This document shows positions 1 through 9,650 of a stretch of DNA of 64,000 nucleotides, piece after piece. How positions within the stretch are numbered: the stretch's first letter is position 1; each line of letters opens with the position of its first letter. The notes below the pieces were generated by a model. That model did no database searches. It saw nothing but the letters and a program-made list of their open reading frames with translations, and was not told where the DNA came from. Origin of the DNA: Oscheius tipulae (Eukaryota > Nematoda > Chromadorea > Rhabditida > Rhabditidae); assembly GCA_037178975.1 (NCBI GenBank), contig JASJZH010000002.1, positions 8,483,501 to 8,547,500 of the forward strand. The letters run 5' to 3'. The position numbers and the translations under genes are program-made.

Positions 1-402
1 TGATGGAAGCTGTAGAATTGCAAGTCGAGGGGAGATTGGTCGGAACACGGCTTCCTTTGACAGTTCTTTCCGGATGATAAAAGAGACTCCGTGTTGGCTA
101 ATATTGTTGTAGCCGCTATGGTATAGCAGAGCATACTCATCGGGTAGAGACAGACACCCGGGTCCTCGAATCCTTGTTTCCGAGAGGCATATGACATCCC
201 ATCGGATTTCCTTCAGCGCGTTGCTCATTTCCAGTAGTCGAGCCTGACCGGCGAGCGTTCTGACGTTCATGTGGCATATGAAGAAGGAGGAAGATTGGTG
301 TCCTTTCTCAGCGATGGAACAGTACCTCTCGTGCTTGTCCAGGGCATTGTCGAGAGGGGAGTCTTCAATTGTCGATAGGTTCCGTCCGTGGAAACGGGTA
401 GG
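1..402 (-). mobile_element. LINE (non-LTR retrotransposon) 5' end, endonuclease domain, cut by window edge
   Basis: Read on the minus strand, the frame is open from just after a TAG at 403-405 to the window edge. It encodes the beginning of an apurinic-type endonuclease/exonuclease/phosphatase domain of the kind found at the N-terminus of RTE/CR1-like LINE proteins. Recognisable blocks are NVRTLAG (first in-frame Met at 268-270) and WDVICLSETRIRG, which holds the catalytic Glu, followed by YHSGYNNISQHGVSFIIRK. In these elements the enzyme nicks the target DNA to prime reverse transcription. The reverse transcriptase would lie to the left of the window. No frameshift or stop is seen in the visible part, so the copy may be fairly young. 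The family assignment within LINEs is inferred. Confidence 0.8.
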
Positions 403-870
403 CTACACGTACCCGAGAAGAGCTTGGAAGCAGACGACCTTTCTTGGTGACGACAAGCGGAAAAAAACTACAGAATATATCTCACCTGTCCGGCAGCCCA
501 TTTTTGAAAATAAATTGGCTGCCGAACAATGTCGTAAGTAACTTTTCTTCTTTTCTGAAGTTTTTTTTTCACTTCCCAGGTCATTTCTGTTTTTTTTGTG
601 TTGATTTCACACTTTTTCTCGTGTATTTCTTGTATATTTCTCGCAATAAAATAGAATATGTTTAAGGCATATTATTAGATTGTTCAAGGACCTCACCCCC
701 ATCGTTAGAAAACAAAGATACATGAAAGTTAGCGAACCTCATTGGCTGTAAGCAAGGAATTGGTTGTTCTCACGTAGAAGTTTCCCTTCGTTCTGCTCTT
801 GGCTTCTTCAACACCTCTTGGTCTTATTGTATTCGCCGTCACACGACCAACTTCTAGACTTTCCAGCTGC
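403..870. other. Noncoding stretch beside the LINE
   Basis: No convincing gene is seen. It holds a short inverted repeat, CGGCAGCC at 491-498 and GGCTGCCG at 517-524, with an 18-base AT-rich loop. T-rich low-complexity sequence follows at about 555-615. Open frames here are short and have no recognisable domain. Confidence 0.5.
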
Positions 871-933
871 ATGGAGTTCGCCGTCGAGTACATCAAACAG
901 CTGGTCGACGAAGACGAGGAGACGCCAACAACG
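871..933 (+). CDS. Possible isolated first coding exon, unrecognised
   Basis: An acceptor-like CTTTCCAG ends just 4 bases before an ATG at 871. The following 21 codons are hydrophilic and acidic, starting MEFAVEYIKQLVDEDEE, and run to a GT dinucleotide (GTGCGC) in phase 0. This is what a spliced-leader-accepting first exon would look like. No second exon could be found before the convergent csn-1 gene, so it may be a gene fragment, a relic or chance. I do not recognise the protein. Confidence 0.25.
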
Positions 934-1752
934 GTGCGCTTTCTAAATTCTTTGTATAAAGGAAGTGGGGTGAGGTGGGGCAACCATTTTGTTCCACGCT
1001 TGTGCCCTAAAGTTTAAAATTGGGTAATAACTTGCTCATACAGTTCTTTCTACTATTAAAGTGCAATGGTGTCGGTCTGTCCGTGCGTCACCACGTGAAA
1101 AGAGCTAGCAAGTCATGGCAGGTTAAGAATTAAGTTGACAAGTCAGCTTTTGGGGAAACTTGGGAACTTAGATTATTGGAGACGCGTCTGGTTTGAGTGG
1201 CGCTTCTATAGCAATACACTAACTTTGGAGGGCCACAACGATCACAGTTAGATAGCTCTCAGGTAATAACCGCTATTTTTAGACTGCTCGGAGACCGGAA
1301 CCCCTAGATAATACTGCACATTCTCACCCGGCTCAAAAAACTTCAAAAGCAAAATGGTGCTTTATTAAAATGCGGAACCCAACAACCGGCTACAACCTCT
1401 TTTCTATTTGTAAAAATTTTTTTTTTTTTATATTGTTCCTTCAATAAAACTGCAAAAATACGCTTAACTTTTGTCTAAACAAGTGCCATTGATTCTGTAT
1501 TTATCTATTCACAACGTTTCTTCACAAAAATATGAGATCTTTTTCTCAGAGAACCTGCTTTCTGCCCCTGTACTTCTGCGAACCCAACAAGAAAAAAATG
1601 AATGATGGAACTGTTTATGTATGTACTGTAGAATGAGTATAATCGTAAACAGGGGTGACCCGACACTAGGGAGAAAATATAGACAGAGAGAGGAGACTAC
1701 TGGACTGGGACACGACACATTACCGGTTGAAAAATGGGATTATATGGTGATT
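934..1752. other. Intergenic sequence and probable csn-1 3' end
   Basis: No coding exon is supported. On the minus strand an AATAAA is present at 1361-1366, about 390 bases past the csn-1 stop codon, and could be its polyadenylation signal. A poly-T run lies near 1418-1429. Confidence 0.4.
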
Positions 1753-4160
1753 TCAGATGTCATGAACCGAAGAAGTAGTTGAGCTCGGGCCACCACCACC
1801 ACGTCCACCGCCTGCATTATTACTAATGAAGGAGCGGATCATGCTTGGCATTCGTCCTCGATTGAACGGTTCGAAGAGACCCTCATCTGTAGGTTCCTTC
1901 CTTTTGTTGCTCTTTTCGCTTCCTGTGAACATTCGGGCCTAATATAAATTGCTGAAAATTCAAAAAAGCACCTACATGTGTGATGACGGCTTTGCAGATG
2001 ATTCCATTGGCCGTCTCGCAGATCTGATCACACATCTTGTCGATTTGTTGGATCGTTTCGGTGCGTTTGTCGATTTGAATCGTGCGGATGACTCCTTCTA
2101 ATGCATCGATTTTGGCCTGGATCTTGTTCTGTTCGATGAGGGCCACAAGTTCGTCTTCCATCTGAGATTTTGGGCATAATTATTGTTCGCACAATTTTTG
2201 TTAGCCAAAAGAATGAAAAAGAAACATTTGAAAGACAAGGAGTTTCGAATCTGGGACTCCAAAAGTTGGTCCGTTCCCTAAGAGGACTTTGCGCCATGAA
2301 AGCAAAATGGAGCATAACTTTGCTCAGTGGCAATCAAAAATGAGACATATACGTTAAGATGAGGCGTTTTTCTGGTACAAGTTCTATTAAAAAATTACTT
2401 GAATGGGAGAGACGCGGAAAGCATCTGCCATCACATCGAGTCTGGCCGTGGCGAATGGTCGCACGTACTGGATGATGGCCTTCTGACGGATGAGCTTGTA
2501 GATTTTGTCGACGTGGCTGGCAATAGCGGGATTTAGGTAGAACTGAAATTCTTGTCTCCCAGCTCAAAAACAATAAAATACAGAGTCCTTTCGCTGGGTC
2601 AGAATGTCCAGACAGCGGCCGAAATCGCTGCGAATGAAGGCTGTGAGGAGCTCGATGAGGCGGGGCTCTGCTTCGAGGAACTTGCGACAGAGACTGTCCG
2701 TCAGTACTTTCTTTTTCAACTCAGACCTGTCCAGGGAGACGAGGGCGCAGAGGGTTGTGTAGACAGCAATATCGGAGCTGGAGAAGAGCCAGCTGGTTCC
2801 CATCAGGTCCACATCGACCTTGACCAGCTTCTCTAGCGCGTCCTTGTACGCCTGGCTCTTCAGACGACACACGCCAGAGAGCGCGTCGATTTTTGCCTGA
2901 ATTTTGAAGCAATAAACAAACAGTTTGAGCTTTTGAGGCTAACCGACTGAGCCAGTCGGGAAAGATGGCCTGAACAAAAAAGCGTACCTGACAGGTTCCG
3001 ATGAGGACTCGATTGACCTTGGAATGCGGGTCCACATGGCTGTTGTCAGCGTTTGGGCGACGATTCGAATTCAGGGCGACCTCTTCCGCTTCTTCGGCCT
3101 CGACTATGCTCCTCTGGGCCTGCGAGATCAGCGCGTCCACTTTCGTCCATTCGCCAGCACTGACCGTGATCTCGATCCACTCCAGCCACATCTCAACTTA
3201 CATTTTTCAAAATGAAAAAAAGTAAAGATACCTTCATGATGTGATTGAGCTGGGTGCAATACTCGCGCATTCCTCGCCCGTACAGTCTCAGCGCCTCAAA
3301 GTAGTTGCCCATCGTGACGTATTGAGCGAAAAGATCCTGCATGGCTCGCCGCGTCGACTCCTTCACTCCCTCGTCTTTCATCTTCTTGTACTCGGCCTGT
3401 AGCAGCTCGAGCACATTGGCCGCCTTCGCCTGAGTTTCCTCCATCCAGCGCTGGTCCGGCTGCGGGATTTCGAGGTGTCTCTGAAATTTTGACATGTTTT
3501 TTTTTTAAGAATTTTTGGAAACAAGGATTCTGATTTTAAATTGAGGCTAAACAGACCGTGATGTTCGCATCGCGATCCCAATTGTCGATGCAGCCCAGGA
3601 GAAGATTGTAGCGCGAGACATTCATCGTGTTTTCCTTCAGATTGCGGGCCAGGGCGATGGCGGCGTCTCGTCGGAGAACCGGGCAGTGGTCCATGATGAA
3701 CTGGAGCCTGGAAATAGTATATAATAGAGAAAAAAACCATTAAAAATACCTTTCATGTAGCGTGGATCCTTGAAATGTGTTGCAAACGGCCTCTAGATCC
3801 ACGGCCTCCGTCATAACGACAATCTCACTCTCTGCCTTCTTGATGGCCTGCAGGGCAGCATCTAAAAATCAAATCTTATTGAAGCTGATCCAAAAAGTCT
3901 ACTCAAGTACGGGCCGGTGGAGATTTTAGCTGCTTCAGGCGGGGCCGGAGTGGGTTCCATGTCGGCGACGGCGTTGAACTCTTCCTGGTTCGAGTTGCTG
4001 GCGTCGAGGAATTCCCCCATATCGTCCTGGGCCTCCTCCACTTCGTCCACAATCTAAAAATGTGAAACTTTATGAAAATATGGATAAAATTTGGTACCTG
4101 GTCAATATTATCCTGGTTATCCAGCATCCCGTCGTCGGGATCTGGCACAGAGTCAGACAT
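1753..4160 (-). CDS. csn-1: COP9 signalosome complex subunit 1 (CSN1/GPS1), 10 exons, 586 aa
   Basis: CSN1 is a PCI-domain scaffold subunit of the COP9 signalosome, which removes NEDD8 from cullin-RING ubiquitin ligases. Minus-strand exons are 4160-4098, 4053-3903, 3861-3750, 3707-3557, 3480-3232, 3191-2988, 2896-2582, 2542-2399, 2161-1976 and 1938-1753; all phases close and give 586 residues, close to the family size. The N-terminus is acidic and variable. A conserved RLQFIMDHCPVLR stretch is followed by the helical repeats (WMEETQAKAANVLELLQAEYK, EALRLYGRGMREYC). The PCI domain occupies roughly residues 330-500, and the tail is Gly/Ser-rich. The ATG at 4158-4160 follows a weak TTTAG acceptor by 7 bases. 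The first and second exon boundaries are the least certain. Confidence 0.9.
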
Positions 4161-4589
4161 GGTCTTTCTAAATGAACCTGGATTTGTTTGTAAAGGTAAG
4201 AGCAAGAATTCAAAACAAGAAAATAGCTTCCTAAACAGGAAAGTAAAAAGTGCAGAGCATTTTTCGGGAGGAAGTCTCAACCAAAGGAACGTTTCAAAAT
4301 TGCAGCCAATACGACGTGTGCTGGAAAATAGGGCTATCCTTACTATCTTTTTGGATCACCGAAAAATACAGGAGATAAATCACGAGGAAAAAATAGTAAA
4401 GTGAATCAGAAAAATGTATCAAAAAGGGATTCTATGTGCTTTCGGGTGAAGCTTACGGGCCCGATCTTATACGAAAAAAAGGCGATTTGAGTTGCCGGGC
4501 AGTGGTCTGTTTGCCATTTACAGTACTGTCTTGGCGCGAAGTTCTTCTTCAACTTCCGTTCTTTTCTTTTCTACAATATTTCTTGGTCA
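4161..4589. other. Noncoding stretch upstream of csn-1
   Basis: This separates the csn-1 start codon from the stop of the small-peptide ORF, both on the minus strand. I see no further coding exon. It should contain the csn-1 promoter or trans-splice site. Confidence 0.4.
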
Positions 4590-4685
4590 TTATTTGACGT
4601 TGTTGTAGTATTGAGCGACGATCTTGAAATAATCGGCAGTGGTAGAGCCGATGGCTATAAGAAGGAAGATACAGATACGAAGCAT
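4590..4685 (-). CDS. Tiny secreted-peptide precursor, 31 aa, unrecognised
   Basis: A 31-codon minus-strand ORF starts at ATG 4683-4685 and ends with TAA 4590-4592. The N-terminus is a textbook signal peptide (MLRICIFLLIAIGSTTA) with a plausible cleavage site after the last Ala. It leaves a 14-residue product, DYFKIVAQYYNNVK, rich in Tyr and Asn and with no cysteine. A TATAAAA box lies 40 bases upstream of the ATG, a spacing that predicts a very short 5' UTR. I do not recognise the peptide; a secreted peptide or antimicrobial-like product would fit, or it may be the first exon of a longer gene. The ORF is short, so chance is not excluded, but signal peptide plus TATA box together are suggestive. 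Confidence 0.45.
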   Translation of the reverse strand: MLRICIFLLIAIGSTTADYFKIVAQYYNNVK

Positions 4686-4724
4686 ACCATAGAAAAGCGT
4701 TGATCTGCAGTGACTTTCCTTGGG

Positions 4725-4731
4725 TTTTATA
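4725..4731 (-). promoter_or_regulatory. TATA box of the small-peptide ORF
   Basis: On the minus strand this reads TATAAAA. It is 40 bases upstream of the ATG at 4685, so transcription would begin near 4695-4700 with a leader of about 10-15 bases. Confidence 0.45.
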
Positions 4732-4804
4732 GGTTGAACAATACGTGCTCTACAGTATACGTGGGCGACTCGACTCGAATAGATCCGGTTTCGAGTTCAC
4801 CTCG

Positions 4805-4809
4805 CCTCG
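4805..4809. repeat. 5-bp target-site duplication, left copy
   Basis: CCTCG lies directly before the left LTR and is repeated at 10642-10646 directly after the right LTR. It marks the insertion site of the BEL/Pao element. Confidence 0.85.
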
Positions 4810-5009
4810 TGTCTCCTCCAGAGACACCACACCTTTGACTAATGGACTGTATATATAATGTCACCCATGGTTGTTACACTTCAGTCCTCCCCGCTACACT
4901 CTCTCGCTCCGTATCGGCTCTTATTTCTCTTATTCTATGCTATAAACATATAATCCCATCCCTATTGGTTCCCCCGTCTGCCCCCACAGTAAGTAAGGCA
5001 AGGGAGAAA
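4810..5009 (+). repeat. 5' LTR (200 bp)
   Basis: It begins TGTCTCCTCCAGAGACACC and ends AAGGGAGAAA. Against the 3' LTR I find one difference, C versus T in CCTCC(C/T)GCTACAC. A TATATAAT stretch at about 4850-4858 may be the promoter. The opening 17 bases are themselves a small inverted repeat (GTCTC...GAGAC). Confidence 0.92.
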
Positions 5010-5010
5010 T

Positions 5011-5025
5011 TGGTGCATCGGTCCG
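5011..5025 (+). promoter_or_regulatory. Primer binding site, tRNA-Gly type
   Basis: One base after the LTR the sequence reads TGGTGCATCGG, the complement of the CCA-tailed 3' end of a eukaryotic tRNA-Gly, whose acceptor stem ends CCGATGC. The match then weakens. Confidence 0.65.
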
Positions 5026-5060
5026 TACAACCTGGATAAGTCCCGCGTGGCAGCATCAAC

Positions 5061-6473
5061 ATGAGCATGAACAGCCAAATCGGTTACTGGAAAACCAAAG
5101 TTACCAATCTCGGTAAACAGGCCAAGAAGCAGTTAAATGCAGTTCAAGAGTTTGAACCGGTATTCGCGTTCCCCGCTGAACCAGCTGATCTTGCTGCCTA
5201 CATACAGCAAAAGACCGTTCAAATTCGATCCTTGCGTGCGAATCTCAAGGAAATTGAAGCCAGAATCGACTCAGTAGTCAAAGAGGGATTTTCCCTCATT
5301 AACAACGATACAACGTCGGAGCAGATAACAAAGATTGACGAATATGCCAGTAAAGTAGGTGAACACCTCACTGAGCTGCTGGATGCATTCGAAACTTTGA
5401 CTACTCGCTCGACAGAGCTTGCGTTCCAATCCCAACAACTGTCGAATTCGTCTGTATTGAGCCATCGGTTAAAACGAGAACCACCCCCAGTCGGCCAGGA
5501 TGATCATCAAAGTCGCCGACCACGGAATGTCAGCGCCGAATCAGACTCAGCAGAGAGAGAGGACAACGAATCAATATTCTCCGTCGGAGGACCAAGGAGA
5601 AATAGGCCACGACAACAGCTTCCAAAGTTCAAGGGCGAAATCAAAAAATTTCCCAGCTTCTGGACAGGCTATTCGGCCATGATACATGTAGCCAGCGACC
5701 TCTCCGACCTGGACAAGTTTTTCTATCTCCGACAAGCGCTCACAGACGACGCTCTGAGTCTTATAGAAGAAATACCGGTCACAGAGGACAACTACAAGAA
5801 AGCTATCAACCTGCTGAAGAACCGTTACGACATCGGATCTACCGTCACAACGGTCATGATTTCGGAGATCCAGCATCTCAAACCGGCCTCCACGGCGACA
5901 AAAAGCATCAGATCTACTCTCGAGCAACTTCGCCAAAAGATCTGTACCTTGGAATGCCAAGGTGAAACTTTTCATGACATCAATGTCTGGAGAAGTCTCA
6001 TTCTCTCAAAGTTCCCAGCCTCAGTCAATAGTCACATCCTCAAGGCTGAACGTCGAATGTCAAAGAGACGGCCGGAAGAGGGAAAGGCCATACCTTCCTC
6101 GCTCACGGTAGACGAATTAATTGACGAGATCGCTGAATTCGTTCTTCTCCAGGAATGCATTGAAATCAGCTTAGAATCCCAGAACAGTCATGTTTCTAGC
6201 AACTCTTCTGGAAACATTCAAAGAAATTCAGACAGAAAAGAGTCTAAGTTTAACAGGAACAAGCTCCTCAAATGTATCTGTTACAGTACAGACCACAAGC
6301 CTCATAACTGTCCCAAGTTTCCCACACCCGCTCTACGACGACAAGAAGTCAAGAGACTCAAATGCTGTTGGAAATGCTTCAATCCTGGACACCAGAGCAA
6401 GGAGTGTGCCGCTCTTGGACCGTGTCCGAAATGCCAGGACAATCATCATAGTGCTCTCTGCGACACACCCTGA
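5061..6473 (+). CDS. gag: BEL/Pao gag-like protein, 470 aa
   Basis: The start is ATG 5061, about 50 bases after the LTR. The first 140 residues are predicted helical. Residues about 190-330 match the conserved Pao gag region (DUF1759 type: PKFKGEIKKFPSFWTGY ... FYLRQAL ... LKNRYD). The C-terminus carries a CCHC zinc knuckle, CWKCFNPGHQSKEC, followed by a second Cys/His cluster CPKCQDNHHSALC. Gag forms the particle and binds RNA. The frame ends at TGA 6471-6473, and pol continues in the same frame immediately after. That could mean stop readthrough or an inactivating change, since BEL/Pao elements usually have one gag-pol frame. Confidence 0.85.
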   Translation: MSMNSQIGYWKTKVTNLGKQAKKQLNAVQEFEPVFAFPAEPADLAAYIQQKTVQIRSLRANLKEIEARIDSVVKEGFSLINNDTTSEQITKIDEYASKVGEHLTELLDAFETLTTRSTELAFQSQQLSNSSVLSHRLKREPPPVGQDDHQSRRPRNVSAESDSAEREDNESIFSVGGPRRNRPRQQLPKFKGEIKKFPSFWTGYSAMIHVASDLSDLDKFFYLRQALTDDALSLIEEIPVTEDNYKKAINLLKNRYDIGSTVTTVMISEIQHLKPASTATKSIRSTLEQLRQKICTLECQGETFHDINVWRSLILSKFPASVNSHILKAERRMSKRRPEEGKAIPSSLTVDELIDEIAEFVLLQECIEISLESQNSHVSSNSSGNIQRNSDRKESKFNRNKLLKCICYSTDHKPHNCPKFPTPALRRQEVKRLKCCWKCFNPGHQSKECAALGPCPKCQDNHHSALCDTP

Positions 6474-9400
6474 GCAGCCTCTGTGACAGCACCTGCAACG
6501 GTCAAGCCGGTTTACAAGAAGAACTTTCCGAACACTAATTCTGGTCAGATTTCCCGCTCCTCTGGACAAACAGTGATGGTCACTACCGAGGACAAGACAT
6601 TCCCAGATGTTCAGGTCACTGTTGCTGAAGCGATGGTTAACGGAGCCGTCGAGTCAGACATTCAGATCGTCATGATGCAAGCACATATTCCAATCTTCAG
6701 TCAGTCTCAGAACCAAACCGTAATGTTGAATGGATTCTTCGATACAGGAGCTTCCCGAACCTACGTCCGCGATACCGTCGCGGTTGAACATGGACTGGTT
6801 CAGTCGGACGGAGACGTTCACACAGTGAGTGCTGTTGGAGGCCAAAAAGTATCCTTCAACTCGAAACTTGTCAAACTTCTGTTCCAAGGTTTCAGTCGTG
6901 GAAAACCAGATCAAGAGATACTGGTCCGGACAATGCCCTTCCTTTGCAAGTCCCTGCGCTCAGGCAAGCTCTCTGAAGATGACTATCGGTTTATTTTGAA
7001 ACAGAAGCTTCAACTAAACACCCAAGTCGCTCGACCCGACGCCAACAGTGTGGACCTCATCATTGGGCAAGACTTAATGGAACTCTTCCTCGACCAGACA
7101 GCTCCACGCTTCTATCTTCCCTCCGGATTGTTGCTGACTAAAACCATCTATGGCTATACTGTCAGTGGACGCGGAAGGATTCCAGAGTCGTGGATTGAGT
7201 CAGACGAGAACCGTACAGTTCTATGTTCTACTCCCAAGATCCTGATGCCTAACCTACAAACTACGCCAGACGAACTGTCCATTCTTATAGATGACGACTG
7301 TATGCTCACGTTCTCAGAGCCGGTTCTCAACAAAGAGCTGGAAGAGTTCAAGGCTGATATCCGCAACTTATATAACCTGGAGAGTCTCGGTATTCAGACC
7401 GCGAAAGATGAGACAGAAGCTCATGTCCTCAAGTTCATGGAAAATTACCGCAAGTCAATAAAACTGTCAGCCGGTCGAGTGGAAGCCGGCTTTCCATTCC
7501 TGGAAGAGGTCAAGGACCTCCAAGACAACTTCAAGGTGGCAGCTCGCCAGCTACAAAATCAGCTTACTAAGTTGAAAGCTGAACACATTGAGCTCTACCA
7601 AAACACCTTCAACGACTACTTGAAACAAGGCATGATTGAAGAAGTATCGCTAGAAAAGTGTGAAGGCAGACCCACATTCTATCTACCTCACCACTCAGTG
7701 ATCACCCCAGACAAGAGTACTTCCTTTCGTATTGTCTTCAACGCTTCAAGCAAAGCAAAGGGAGAGAAAAGTCTCAACGATGTCATCTTTCCTGGTTACT
7801 CGCTTCTAAGCTTGATCTATGAGGTTCTCCTGCAGTTCAGAACGTACGACTTTGCAATGGTGGCCGATATTCAGAAGGCCTTCCTACAGATCGTCCTTCC
7901 GGAAGAACAACGAGACGTTACCCGCTTCTTGTGGATCAAGGATCTCGCCGTCCCGCCCATACGTTCTAACCTCATCGTCTACCGATTCTCCAGGATTCCA
8001 TTTGGGATCAACGCTTCGCCGTCAATTCTGAATCAGGTCATCCTGAAGTACTTGGAAGAAGATAACACTGAGACAGCTCACGAGATTGCGAAATCAATCT
8101 ACGTCGACAACGTTTCTCTTCATGCCACTACAGAATCCGGACTGTTCAAGAAGTACGAAGAGTCCAAAGCAATCTTCAAGAAACTTGGAATGCGCCTTCG
8201 TGACTACCGATCCAATTCTGCTCTGGTGAACACTCAAATTCTTCAAGAAGATCGGTCATCATCCACAGTGCTGTCTATTCTAGGTATACCGTGGACGTCA
8301 GACAGTGACACCTTCTCTATGAGCCTGAAACGGAAGCCATTCACGCGACTCACAATGAGAACAGTACTCTCTCAGGTGAATGGTGCCTGTTACGATCCTC
8401 TTGGCCTCATGTCTCCGTTTTTCCTCTCCATGAAGTGCTTTCTGCAGTCTCTTCACAAGAAAAAGAAGAAATGGAACGAGGAACTGACTGACGAGGAAAC
8501 AGAAGAATGGAACAGTATCTTAGACAAGACCACTGGCGTCGAAGTCACACTTCCCCGAAGGGTCTCTCAACAAGCGGATGTGAAACACCGCTACCTTATG
8601 ATCTTCTCCGACAGTTCCAAGCGAGCTTACTGTGCCGTCGCTTACATCACCACGGTCACGTCTTCTGGGTACGTATTTTCTCGACTATACACGGGAAAAA
8701 TGAAGATTACACCCATCAAAGAAGTCACCATCCCAAGACTAGAGCTGACTGGAATTCTCGTGGCATCCACTTTAGCAGACTCGATACTGTCAACTTCTGG
8801 ACTACACTTTGATGCAGTTCACTTGTTTAGCGACTCCACAATCGCCATTGCTTGGGTTCAATCGCAGAAGCTTCTCCCACCATTCGTGAAGGAACTTGCT
8901 TCCAAGATTCAGAGCCGTATGCGTCGGATAAAGGAAAAATCACATCTTCTGATTCATCATGTTCCAACTGACCAAAACCCGGCCGACCATGGAACTAGAG
9001 GTTTGGACAAGGATTCCGACCATTCTCTGTGGTTTGACGGACCGACATGGATCAACTTGCCGGATCCCAAAACCTGGCCAACAACAGGTCCTACGATCGA
9101 CAACACCAACAAGGCAGAAGTCGATCACCCTGCGGTTTTCCTGAATATGGACCAACTGGAAGGCAAAAAGAGCTTTGACATCAAGGGTGGAGTCCTTCCA
9201 GTATCTTTGATCAGCAATTATCCTCATCTCTTGCGGATCACCGCATACGTTGTACGATTCGTGAAGCACACGTCAAAGGGAAGACTTCTAATAGTCACAA
9301 GTTGTCCGGAGGTTCACTCAAGTACGGTAATATCAGCGGCGGAATGCCGCAATGCTGAACGTCTTCTGATTCGCCAAGAACAGAACAAGGTCGACATCCC

Positions 9401-9650
9401 ACAGATGGTTCGGGAATGCAGAAAATTGAATCTGCAAATTGACGCTCACGGGCTTCTACGGAAACGGAGCCGTTTCAATAACTCCAATCTGAGTTACGAC
9501 ATGGCAAATCCGATCTACCTGCCCCACAGGAGTTTGCTCACAACCACTATTGTGAGAGACATTCATTCCAAGACCTTTTTCACAGGAAAGGAAATCACCT
9601 CCACGATCTTGTCCAACAGCGATTCTGGATTCCGAATATTCGCCGCCTGA
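6474..9650 (+). CDS. pol: BEL/Pao pol: protease, reverse transcriptase, RNase H, start of integrase; truncated
   Basis: It is open from the codon after the gag stop; the first ATG is at about 6576. Domains in order: aspartic protease (FFDTGASRTYV near 6736), reverse transcriptase from about 7600 to 8400 (FRIVFNASS, VADIQKAFLQIVL, catalytic-box YVDNVSL with Asn at the last position), and RNase H from about 8580 to 8990 (FSDSSKRAY, PRLELTG, FSDSTIAIAW, HVPTDQNPADHGTRG). The integrase HHCC finger begins near 9530, but its second half continues in another frame after about 9580. The annotated frame therefore stops early, at 9648-9650. An indel of one or two bases is inferred. The YVDN box may be normal for this subgroup; I cannot tell whether it is a loss. 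Confidence 0.85.
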   Translation, partial: AASVTAPATVKPVYKKNFPNTNSGQISRSSGQTVMVTTEDKTFPDVQVTVAEAMVNGAVESDIQIVMMQAHIPIFSQSQNQTVMLNGFFDTGASRTYVRDTVAVEHGLVQSDGDVHTVSAVGGQKVSFNSKLVKLLFQGFSRGKPDQEILVRTMPFLCKSLRSGKLSEDDYRFILKQKLQLNTQVARPDANSVDLIIGQDLMELFLDQTAPRFYLPSGLLLTKTIYGYTVSGRGRIPESWIESDENRTVLCSTPKILMPNLQTTPDELSILIDDDCMLTFSEPVLNKELEEFKADIRNLYNLESLGIQTAKDETEAHVLKFMENYRKSIKLSAGRVEAGFPFLEEVKDLQDNFKVAARQLQNQLTKLKAEHIELYQNTFNDYLKQGMIEEVSLEKCEGRPTFYLPHHSVITPDKSTSFRIVFNASSKAKGEKSLNDVIFPGYSLLSLIYEVLLQFRTYDFAMVADIQKAFLQIVLPEEQRDVTRFLWIKDLAVPPIRSNLIVYRFSRIPFGINASPSILNQVILKYLEEDNTETAHEIAKSIYVDNVSLHATTESGLFKKYEESKAIFKKLGMRLRDYRSNSALVNTQILQEDRSSSTVLSILGIPWTSDSDTFSMSLKRKPFTRLTMRTVLSQVNGACYDPLGLMSPFFLSMKCFLQSLHKKKKKWNEELTDEETEEWNSILDKTTGVEVTLPRRVSQQADVKHRYLMIFSDSSKRAYCAVAYITTVTSSGYVFSRLYTGKMKITPIKEVTIPRLELTGILVASTLADSILSTSGLHFDAVHLFSDSTIAIAWVQSQKLLPPFVKELASKIQSRMRRIKEKSHLLIHHVPTDQNPADHGTRGLDKDSDHSLWFDGPTWINLPDPKTWPTTGPTIDNTNKAEVDHPAVFLNMDQLEGKKSFDIKGGVLPVSLISNYPHLLRITAYVVRFVKHTSKGRLLIVTSCPEVHSSTVISAAECRNAERLLIRQEQNKVDIPQMVRECRKLNLQIDAHGLLRKRSRFNNSNLSYDMANPIYLPHRSLLTTTIVRDIHSKTFFTGKEITSTILSNSDSGFRIFAA

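Noticed and set aside
269-541. 90-codon plus-strand ORF over the LINE
   Set aside because: It lies opposite the recognisable endonuclease frame, has no domain and no upstream signal.
7154-9269. Antisense and frame-shifted ORFs within pol
   Set aside because: Shadows of the Pao reverse transcriptase frame, with no independent features.
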